A stretch of 64,000 nucleotides of DNA from DSPP01 sp964607165 (GTDB taxonomy: Bacteria; Zixibacteria; MSB-5A5; DSPP01): assembly GCA_964607165.1 (NCBI GenBank), contig CAZSIT010000002.1, positions 62,001 through 126,000 of the forward strand. The letters run 5' to 3'. The notes under the pieces are model-generated. The model did not search any database. It was not told the origin of the DNA and worked only from the letters and a program-made list of their open reading frames with translations. Positions 57,171-63,033 of this stretch are shown here, piece after piece; position 1 is the first letter of the stretch, and every line of letters begins with the position of its first letter. Position numbers and translations under genes: made by a program.

Positions 57171-58244
57171 TTAAAAACTTACTTGTAAGTTTATAACACC
57201 AAAATAAAGCTTGTTGTTTTCAGCCAGTCCCTGCTGGAGAACTTCGCTTTGGAGATTGATTTGCCATTTTAATCGAGGAGTCTGCAAAAAATTGTATCCC
57301 AGGGTGCTTATAAACGTTACATCCCGTCCAATATTGGTGTTCGGGTCAAACCATTCCAATCGGATTCCGAATTGATGTTTCTTGAAAAACTTTAAGGATG
57401 CCGAAGAGTATCCACCCCATTGTTTTTTTCTTACAATTTCAACTCTGGGATTTCTTATAGAACCCGTTAGAAAAGTGCTATCACTACGCGCCCAAATTGC
57501 CTCAGAGCGAAAGCTCACTCGGTGATAATCAAATCGTAAATCTGTACCTGCTCTCCATAGGTCCTGATAGTCAAATGCTATCCTTCCGTTTCTCACCGTA
57601 TTTCCATTGACACTGCCCCAGTAACCGGAGCCCCCAAAGGCTAAATCTGTTGCGGGTTTAACGACTATGCGGGCCACCACATCCTTTGCAGGGTTGTTAT
57701 CGGAAGTGTTTTGTCCGGTGCCATTGAATTCCCCAAAGTAATACTCAAACCTTTTAAATTTGCCCGACAAAATTGCTCCGATATCCCGCTTGTTCGCAAA
57801 AGTTCGAACGACTAATGCCCGCTCTGTAAAGTCAAGCTGACCGGAAGAAGTTAAGGCTTCCATCGAAAAGGGGATTTTAAACTGACCGGCTCGGAATTCG
57901 GTTTTGGGTATATATCTCAAGTCCACATACAAATCCTGAAGCGGGCTGCTTGGCCTTTCAGCTGGGTCTAACATCATCAGCCAGCCGACTTTTTCGTTTT
58001 CGATTTTACCTGAAAATTTCAGTTCAGAGCGGCGCAGCCTATAGGTATGTATATCAGCAGCTGTGCGCGCTGATTGAAAATTTTCTGAAAACCAAATCTG
58101 AGTCAAGGCATTGAATTTGATTTCCACACCGTTCGTAGATATGCTAACTTTTTCTTCGGCAGAAAGAGGAACGGAGCAGGATGACAAAGCCAAAAACAAA
58201 AAAGTCATTTTCCTTACCTGCCTCGGCATAGATAATTTCAGCAT
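57171..58244 (-). CDS. phosphate-selective porin O/P-like outer-membrane protein
   Basis: A 357-residue porin of the OprO/OprP family by pattern: signal peptide (MTFLFLALSSCSVPLSA), then RLRRSELKFSGKIENEKVGWLMMLDPA, LQDLYVDLRYIPKTEFRAGQFKIPFSMEALTSSGQLDF and AFDYQDLWRAGTDLRF. It ends on a terminal Phe strand (VINLQVSF). The start at 58244 is preferred because a TTG-N20-TATTTTCC promoter lies 4 nt upstream; ATGs at 58229 and 58208 are alternatives. Phosphate or pyrophosphate uptake is a family expectation only. Confidence 0.78.
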   Translation of the reverse strand: MLKLSMPRQVRKMTFLFLALSSCSVPLSAEEKVSISTNGVEIKFNALTQIWFSENFQSARTAADIHTYRLRRSELKFSGKIENEKVGWLMMLDPAERPSSPLQDLYVDLRYIPKTEFRAGQFKIPFSMEALTSSGQLDFTERALVVRTFANKRDIGAILSGKFKRFEYYFGEFNGTGQNTSDNNPAKDVVARIVVKPATDLAFGGSGYWGSVNGNTVRNGRIAFDYQDLWRAGTDLRFDYHRVSFRSEAIWARSDSTFLTGSIRNPRVEIVRKKQWGGYSSASLKFFKKHQFGIRLEWFDPNTNIGRDVTFISTLGYNFLQTPRLKWQINLQSEVLQQGLAENNKLYFGVINLQVSF

Positions 58245-58248
58245 TTGG

Positions 58249-58279
58249 GGAAAATAAAAAACCACCCGCCTCTAAGCAA
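58249..58279 (-). promoter_or_regulatory. FCB-type leaderless promoter of the porin gene
   Basis: On the minus strand TTG (58279-58277), 20 nt, TATTTTCC (58256-58249), 4 nt, ATG 58244. Same geometry as the glmM, murQ and dusB promoters. Confidence 0.55.
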
Positions 58280-58321
58280 GCGGTCGTTTGTCAACCTACA
58301 CCCCATAAAAATGTTTCCTTT

Positions 58322-58477
58322 TGTAGGGGCAGGTTCGGTCGGCCGAAGGCCAGACAAACCTGCCCGGCGGGGTTGGGACAGGGCGGATTTCAAACCGGCC
58401 TTGGTGCCAAATTGGGGCAGGGCGGGTTTATCTGACCGAGACACAAAATTGTCTCGGTCATCGTAACCCGCCCCTAC
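58322..58477. repeat. 155-nt element with GTAGGGGC inverted ends
   Basis: Begins GTAGGGGCAGGTT and ends AACCCGCCCCTAC. Inside are further palindromes: GACCGAGACA/TGTCTCGGTC near 58434-58460, and CGGTCGGCCGAAGGCC. The right end overlaps the thiC stop, whose TAG is part of the element's GTAGGGGC terminus. Confidence 0.65.
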
Positions 58478-59829
58478 TCTATGCCCAAGGCCTCCAAGTC
58501 CACCGGCACGGCTTCCCAGTCGGCAATCGCTTTGGAAATGTGCATACTGCAAAACTTGGGGCCGCACATCGAGCAGAACTCGGCGTGCTTATGCGCCGGA
58601 TGGGGCAGGGTTTCATCGTGCATCCTCTGTGCTGTTTCCGGGTCGAGCGACAAATCAAATTGCCGCTGCCAGTCAAAGTTAAAGCGGGCGTGCGAAAGCT
58701 CATCGTCCCGTTTGCGCGCCCCTTTTTTCTTCAAGGCAACGTCGGCGGCGTGAGCGGCTATTTTGTAAGCGATGACTCCCTGCCGTACATCTTCGGCATT
58801 CGGCAAACCGAGGTGCTCTTTAGGGGTGACGTAGCACAAAAGTGACGCCCCTGCCCAGGCCGCCATCGTAGCGCCGATGGCGGAGGTAATATGGTCATAC
58901 CCCGGAGCGACATCGGTCACCAGCGGGCCCAGAACGTAAAAGGGAGCTTCGTTGCAAATTTCCTGCTGGCGCTGCACGTTCATCGCAATTTCGTCCAGGG
59001 GAATATGCCCTGGCCCCTCCACCATCACCTGCACTTCCGCCTCCCAGCAACGGCGGGTTAGCTCACCCAGTGTTTCCAGTTCGGCAAACTGGGCCCGGTC
59101 GGAAGCGTCCGCCAAACAGCCGGGACGAAGACCGTCCCCCAGTGAAACGGTGACGTCATATTTGCGGCAGATGTCCAAGATTTTATCGAAATGAACGTAC
59201 ATAGGATTTTCTTTCTTATGTGCCAATATCCAGGCCGCCAAAAGCGAGCCACCGCGGGAAACGATACCGGTGATGCGCCCTTTTATTAACGGCAAATGGC
59301 GCATCAAAACCCCGGCGTGAATGGTCATATAATCGACCCCCTGCCTGGCTTGGTACTCGATGACATCCAGAATCAGCTCGAGCGTCAAATCTTCGATTTT
59401 TTTAAGCTGCGCCACCATCTGATAAATTGGCACCGTGCCGATAGGCACCGGCGAAGCTTCGACGATTGCCTGCCGAATTTCGTTTAGATTTCCGCCGGTC
59501 GATAAATCCATTACCGTATCGGCGCCAAATTTAACGGCGAACTGCAGTTTCTCCAGTTCTTTATCGATGTTCGAGGTAATTGCCGAGTTGCCGATGTTGG
59601 CGTTGATTTTGGTTTTGAGCGGTTTGCCAATTCCCATAGGCACAAGCGTTTGATGGTTGATATTGGCGGGAATGATGACCCGACTCCGCGCCACTTCCGA
59701 GCGGATGAATTCCGGTTCCACTTCCTCCACCTGCGCCACATAGCGCATTTCCTCGGTAATTGCTCCCGCCCGGGCGAAATGCAGTTGAGTGGGAACTTTT
59801 GTTCCGTTTAACGACGTGCGAAAAGGCAT
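58474..59829 (-). CDS. thiC: phosphomethylpyrimidine synthase (ThiC)
   Basis: ThiC is a radical SAM enzyme that rearranges AIR to hydroxymethylpyrimidine phosphate for thiamine. At 451 residues it is the short bacterial form without the N-terminal extension. Family blocks are present: VIIPANINHQTLVPMGIG, NANIGNSA, LSTGGNLNEIR, VDYMTIHAG, IVSRGGSLLAAW, VSLGDGLRPGC, EGPGHIPLDEI and DHITSAIGAT. The C-terminal 4Fe-4S ligands are in FCSMCGPKFCSM. A TPP riboswitch with a terminator lies in its leader. The AAGGAG site is 11 nt before the start. Confidence 0.97.
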   Translation of the reverse strand: MPFRTSLNGTKVPTQLHFARAGAITEEMRYVAQVEEVEPEFIRSEVARSRVIIPANINHQTLVPMGIGKPLKTKINANIGNSAITSNIDKELEKLQFAVKFGADTVMDLSTGGNLNEIRQAIVEASPVPIGTVPIYQMVAQLKKIEDLTLELILDVIEYQARQGVDYMTIHAGVLMRHLPLIKGRITGIVSRGGSLLAAWILAHKKENPMYVHFDKILDICRKYDVTVSLGDGLRPGCLADASDRAQFAELETLGELTRRCWEAEVQVMVEGPGHIPLDEIAMNVQRQQEICNEAPFYVLGPLVTDVAPGYDHITSAIGATMAAWAGASLLCYVTPKEHLGLPNAEDVRQGVIAYKIAAHAADVALKKKGARKRDDELSHARFNFDWQRQFDLSLDPETAQRMHDETLPHPAHKHAEFCSMCGPKFCSMHISKAIADWEAVPVDLEALGIE

Positions 59830-59876
59830 TGTATTACTCCTTTCTTCAAACTTTAGGGCCCTATCAATGGTCGCAA

Positions 59877-59906
59877 ATAAAAAAGCGCACCCGGGTAGCT
59901 TGCGCC
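59877..59906 (-). terminator. riboswitch-controlled terminator before thiC
   Basis: On the minus strand, GCGCA (59905-59901) and TGCGC (59889-59885) pair over an 11-nt loop and are followed by six T. It lies between the TPP aptamer and the thiC start. Confidence 0.75.
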
Positions 59907-59911
59907 TTTAT

Positions 59912-60008
59912 CCCTACGCTGGCATTACCCAGATCAGGTTCTACGGGACTCTCTCAGGTTCGCTGGCTGTCCCGGCTCAAAGTCGGAACGGTCGAACCAC
60001 CCCGGTGG
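59912..60008 (-). promoter_or_regulatory. TPP riboswitch
   Basis: On the minus strand the conserved aptamer blocks appear in order: CACCGGGGTGG, CTGAGAGAGTCCC, ACCTGATCTGGGTAATGCCA and GCGTAGGGA. Binding of thiamine pyrophosphate should favour the downstream terminator and switch off thiC. Confidence 0.95.
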
Positions 60009-60147
60009 ATTTAATTTGGTGGATTTTAATGGGTGTGTCAATAGCCGCTTTCTTCGGAAAAGAAATTTCCGAGCTTTTTAATATGGGATTTTTCCCATAC
60101 CGCAAAAAAAAGGGGCTGTAAAAAGTCGACATAAGACCGGTAAACTT

Positions 60148-60873
60148 TTGTCGCATACTTCCGATATCTTAGATGTGGCGGAGCAATTAACTAAAACAGC
60201 ACAGGAGCGAATCTCGTTTCATCGTACTACCCGGCCGATTTGGCGCGACTATCTGGAAGTGGCGATTGTCGCCCTGATTTTGGCTTTTGTTCTCCGCGCC
60301 TATGTCATACAGGCCTTTCGGATTCCTTCCGGCTCAATGGAAAACTCCCTTGTTCCCGGTGATTTCATTTTGGTCAACAAACTGGTCCTCCATTTCAAAG
60401 AGCCCAAGCCCGGAGAGATCATAGTTTTTAAATACCCGTTGAATCCGGATCGGACTTTTATCAAACGCTGCGTGGCCACCGGCGGTCAAACCGTTGAAAT
60501 TCGCAACAAAATTCTGCGCGTGGATGGCAAAGTGGTGCCGGATCCGGGAAGTGCAAAACATTCCGACGGACATATCATTCCGCGCGACTTTTCCACCCGC
60601 GACACCTTCGGCCCCAAGCAGGTGCCGTCGGGGCAGTATTTTGTTCTGGGGGACAACCGGGATGAAAGCCGGGACTCCCGGCAGTGGGGTTTTTTGGAAA
60701 AGAAATACCTGGTGGGTAAACCGATTATAGTCTATTGGTCCTGGACTCCCGATCCGGGCGAGCCTAAACTCGAAGCTCCCTATATTTTTGATTTCATTAG
60801 TTTGGTCTTTTATGATGTGATACATCTCTTCTCGCGCCTGCGCTTCGACCGCCTCGGAATGGTTGTAAGCTAA
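60148..60873 (+). CDS. lepB: signal peptidase I
   Basis: The type I signal peptidase cleaves exported preproteins at the membrane. One N-terminal membrane segment (EVAIVALILAFVLRAYVIQAF) is followed by the S26 catalytic serine in RIPSGSMENSLVPGD and the catalytic lysine in RTFIKRCVATGGQ. FVLGDNRDESRDSRQWGFL then gives box E. The length of 241 residues is usual. A TTG start at 60148 or a GTG at 60175 are both possible, with no clear ribosome site for either. Confidence 0.93.
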   Translation: MSHTSDILDVAEQLTKTAQERISFHRTTRPIWRDYLEVAIVALILAFVLRAYVIQAFRIPSGSMENSLVPGDFILVNKLVLHFKEPKPGEIIVFKYPLNPDRTFIKRCVATGGQTVEIRNKILRVDGKVVPDPGSAKHSDGHIIPRDFSTRDTFGPKQVPSGQYFVLGDNRDESRDSRQWGFLEKKYLVGKPIIVYWSWTPDPGEPKLEAPYIFDFISLVFYDVIHLFSRLRFDRLGMVVS

Positions 60874-61188
60874 TCCATTTTTTGCCAAAAAACAAAATTT
60901 CAATTCGCTTTAAGGTCTAAACTCTTAATTCATAAATCCTACAAATGGTAAGCATCTGAACTTGTACTACCATATATTGTAGTTTATTTTCAAAGAAACA
61001 AAAAATTTCTGGATTTTTGCCAAAAGCGCTTGACTTTTCCACAAAATCGACCAACTTTTAACTTTAGGCAAGTAGGTTTAAAAGTTTCCGGGTAATACCG
61101 GAAGAGCCCCGTTTATCGGGGCTGTTTAGATGACCCCTCATTATAATAGAGGGGAAAGTTCAACTTTAATCGGTAGGAGGTGAGTTGA
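60874..61188 (+). promoter_or_regulatory. 315-nt AT-rich intergenic region and structured leader of micro-peptide gene 1
   Basis: The left two-thirds are AT-rich with no gene; a TTGACT near 61030 may be a -35 element. From 61078 the RNA can fold into a multibranch structure. A closing stem pairs AAAGTT (61081-61086) with AACTTT (61162-61167). Inside are three hairpins: TCCGG/CCGGA (61087-61102), AGCCCCG/CGGGGCT (61105-61123) and CCCCTC/GAGGGG (61134-61154). The closing stem ends about 6 nt before the AGGAGGTGAG ribosome site, so folding could control translation. It matches no riboswitch class I recognise. Confidence 0.45.
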
Positions 61189-61260
61189 ATGTACGAGTTG
61201 CTCATCGAACAACTTGAGGCGAAGGTGGCCCCGGGTCTAAGCTCTGGTGGCCAGGGTTAA
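61189..61260 (+). CDS. conserved micro-peptide 1 (23 residues)
   Basis: ATG 61189 to TAA 61260, preceded by AGGAGGTGAG, an almost complete match to the anti-Shine-Dalgarno sequence. The peptide starts MYELLIEQLE, an acidic amphipathic helix, and ends LSSGGQG. It is a paralogue of the peptide at 61590: among the first 22 codons eight differ silently and only two change the residue (Ala/Pro 11, Gly/Ala 16). That ratio indicates selection on the peptide. A terminator follows at 61289. No related protein family is known to me, and no modification or export gene lies beside it. Confidence 0.75.
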   Translation: MYELLIEQLEAKVAPGLSSGGQG

Positions 61261-61288
61261 GAACAGCCTTATCCTTCGAAGGTAATAA

Positions 61289-61317
61289 GGGCTGCCCCAA
61301 AGGCAGCCCTCTTTTTT
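61289..61317 (+). terminator. intrinsic terminator of micro-peptide gene 1
   Basis: GGGCTGCC and GGCAGCCC form an 8-bp stem with a 5-nt loop, followed by TCTTTTTT. A weaker hairpin (CCTTAT/ATAAGG) precedes it. Confidence 0.9.
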
Positions 61318-61501
61318 ATAAACCATCTTCAAAATTTACACCGAAGACTCCTCAATCGTTCAAATTATTGCAGGTTAAACCAAAATGGAAAATTTTTCCT
61401 ATTTTCACTTTTTCAATAAAATTGCCACTTTTTTTGCTTCGTATCCTTGACTTCTATGCGAGTTATAAAGAAATTTAGGATGCAGGTTGTCCGTATCAAA
61501 C

Positions 61502-61572
61502 AGCTACGCAAATGGTCCAGAGACCCGGGCGCTTGTCCCGTGCAGTAAACTGTGCGGGGAACCAACGTAGCT
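61502..61572 (+). promoter_or_regulatory. structured leader of micro-peptide gene 2
   Basis: AGCTACG (61502-61508) pairs with CGTAGCT (61566-61572), reinforced by TGGT/ACCA. Inside is a 9-bp hairpin CCCGTGCAG/CTGTGCGGG. The closing stem ends 3 nt before the AGGAGGTGAG site. A TTGACTT about 50 nt upstream of the fold may be the promoter. The sequence is unlike the leader of gene 1, but the design is the same. Confidence 0.45.
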
Positions 61573-61589
61573 CATAGGAGGTGAGCACA

Positions 61590-61664
61590 ATGTACGAGCT
61601 GCTCATCGAACAGCTGGAACCCAAGGTCGCCCCGGCGTTAAGCTCCGGCGGCCAGGTTAACTAA
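61590..61664 (+). CDS. conserved micro-peptide 2 (24 residues)
   Basis: ATG 61590 to TAA 61664, again with AGGAGGTGAG before the start. The peptide reads MYELLIEQLE at the N-terminus and LSSGGQVN at the end. Near-identity to micro-peptide 1 with mainly synonymous changes supports real expression. The tandem arrangement, each copy with its own leader and terminator, allows separate regulation. Possible roles include signalling peptide, RiPP-like precursor or small regulatory protein; the sequence does not decide. Confidence 0.75.
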   Translation: MYELLIEQLEPKVAPALSSGGQVN

Positions 61665-61677
61665 GCTGCAGCAGTGA

Positions 61678-61709
61678 CAAGGCCGCCGCAGGGCGGCCTT
61701 GTATTTTTA
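61678..61709 (+). terminator. intrinsic terminator of micro-peptide gene 2
   Basis: CAAGGCCGCC and GGCGGCCTTG form a perfect 10-bp stem with a 4-nt loop, followed by TATTTTTAT. It may also serve the convergent murQ. Confidence 0.9.
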
Positions 61710-61721
61710 TCCTTTTATAAA

Positions 61722-62630
61722 CTATTCCAAAATCTTAAAAAGCTTTCCTTCCGCCCCTTGGAGCAGTTTTTCAGCATCGGAAAGAGAAACTTTTTTTACC
61801 GCCATAACCAAAGCGGTTTTCAAATGGCCGCGGGAAGTCCGTAGAAGGGTTCCGGCTTTTTGGTAGGAGAGCCCGGTCAGCTCCATCAAAGTTTTTTTGG
61901 CCCGCTCCCGCAGCTTTTCGGAAGTCCCCCCCAAATCGACCATAACATTTTTATAGGTCTTGCCAAGCTTTACCATCGCCGCCGTTGAAATCATATTCAA
62001 AATCAACTTTTGCGCCGTCCCGGCTTTCATCCGGGTTGACCCGGTCACTACTTCCGGCCCGACGACGACCGAAATGTTCACATCGGCCTTAACCGGTACC
62101 ACTGGCTTAGGATTGGCGGAAATGAAAATAGTCTTCGTCTTTGTTTTCCGGGCATAATTGAGGGCCGCAGCGACGTAAGGCGTTCGGCGCGAAGCGGAAA
62201 TACCGATCACCAAATCGTTTTTACCCAAACGCTCCCGCCTTAAATCTCGAATGGCTGCCAAAGAATCGTCCTCCACCCCTTCTTTGGAGCGAATCAAAGT
62301 TCGATACCCGCCGGCGATTATTCCTTTTACTCTTTTATGGTCAGCTCCAAAGGTAGGCGGCAGTTCGGAGGCATCCAAAACTCCCAATCGGCCGGAAGTA
62401 CCGGCACCGACGTAAAAAATCCTGCCGCCGTTTTTGTAGGTTTGATAATACAGCTCCACCGCTCTAACAATCCGAGGCAATTTTTGGGCGATGGCAAAAG
62501 GCACCGTTCGGTCTTCGGAGTTGATGATTTTCAAAACTTCCAAAGTCGGCAGCCGGTCGATTAAAACCGAGCGGGGGTTTTTCTTTTCGGTAACCAATTT
62601 TGCCAGTTGGTTAAAAACTTTTTTGGACAC
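61722..62630 (-). CDS. murQ: N-acetylmuramic acid 6-phosphate etherase (MurQ)
   Basis: MurQ cleaves the lactyl ether of N-acetylmuramic acid 6-phosphate to GlcNAc-6-phosphate during peptidoglycan recycling. The 302-residue protein has the SIS-domain signature VGAGTSGRLGVLDASELPPTFG, whose Glu is catalytic, then GGYRTLIRSKEGVEDD, IGISASRRTPYV and TGSTRMKAGTAQKLILNMIST. The GTG start lies 4 nt after the -7 box of a TTG-N20-TAATTTCG promoter almost identical to that of glmM, which fits a shared amino-sugar task. Confidence 0.95.
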   Translation of the reverse strand: MSKKVFNQLAKLVTEKKNPRSVLIDRLPTLEVLKIINSEDRTVPFAIAQKLPRIVRAVELYYQTYKNGGRIFYVGAGTSGRLGVLDASELPPTFGADHKRVKGIIAGGYRTLIRSKEGVEDDSLAAIRDLRRERLGKNDLVIGISASRRTPYVAAALNYARKTKTKTIFISANPKPVVPVKADVNISVVVGPEVVTGSTRMKAGTAQKLILNMISTAAMVKLGKTYKNVMVDLGGTSEKLRERAKKTLMELTGLSYQKAGTLLRTSRGHLKTALVMAVKKVSLSDAEKLLQGAEGKLFKILE

Positions 62631-62634
62631 AGTG

Positions 62635-62665
62635 CGAAATTAGAGCCGTGCGGCGGTTTTGTCAA
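62635..62665 (-). promoter_or_regulatory. FCB-type leaderless promoter of murQ
   Basis: On the minus strand TTG (62665-62663), 20 nt, TAATTTCG (62642-62635), 4 nt, GTG 62630. Near-identical to the glmM promoter at 38065-38095. Confidence 0.7.
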
Positions 62666-62689
62666 AGCTGACCCATCCCCATTTTCTTG

Positions 62690-62922
62690 GTAGCCGCGCC
62701 TTCATTGGTAGCCGCGACTTCAGTCGCGGGCTTTCTCCCCTTCCCGCATCGGGAAGGGGATACAGGGGTTAGGTCGTCTTTGTAGGAGCACATTGTCCGC
62801 GCTTGCTCTTTTCTGGGCTGTGTAGGGCGGACGAATCACTAATCTCTAATCACTGTTTTTGTAGGGGGGTGCTTTTTTGGGTTCGTTGTTTTCGTGAAGT
62901 TATGTTTTATATTGACGGTTGC
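62690..62922. repeat. repeat-rich region upstream of tRNA-Val
   Basis: No gene is seen. It contains GGTAGCCGCGACTTCAGTCG (62709), CCCCTTCCCG/CGGGAAGGGG (62739-62760), GTAGGAGCACATTG (62782) and the inverted 26-nt copy (62834-62859) of the segment at 12518. A TATATT box (62908-62913) belongs to the tRNA. Confidence 0.6.
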
Positions 62923-62996
62923 GGGCGGTTAGCTCAGCTGGTTAGAGCGTCTGCCTTACACGCAGAAGGTCAGAGGTTCGAGTCCTCTCCCGCCCA
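62923..62996 (+). tRNA. tRNA-Val (anticodon TAC)
   Basis: A 74-nt cloverleaf: D-arm GCTCAGCTGGTTAGAGC, anticodon stem TCTGC/GCAGA with loop CTTACAC (anticodon TAC), and T-arm AGAGG-TTCGAGT-CCTCT. The acceptor GGGCGGT/CCCGCCC is paired except at the last position, where T7 faces C66. The discriminator is A and CCA is not encoded. A TATATT box lies 9 nt before the mature 5' end, as for tRNA-Gln. Confidence 0.9.
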
Positions 62997-63033
62997 GTTT
63001 AAGACAGGGTAAGAAAACAGAGAATCTCATCCC

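Noticed and set aside
61078..61317. Micro-peptide units as a known structured RNA (6S, tmRNA, ribosomal leader)
   Set aside because: No matching conserved cores are seen, and the codon pattern shows peptide-level selection.
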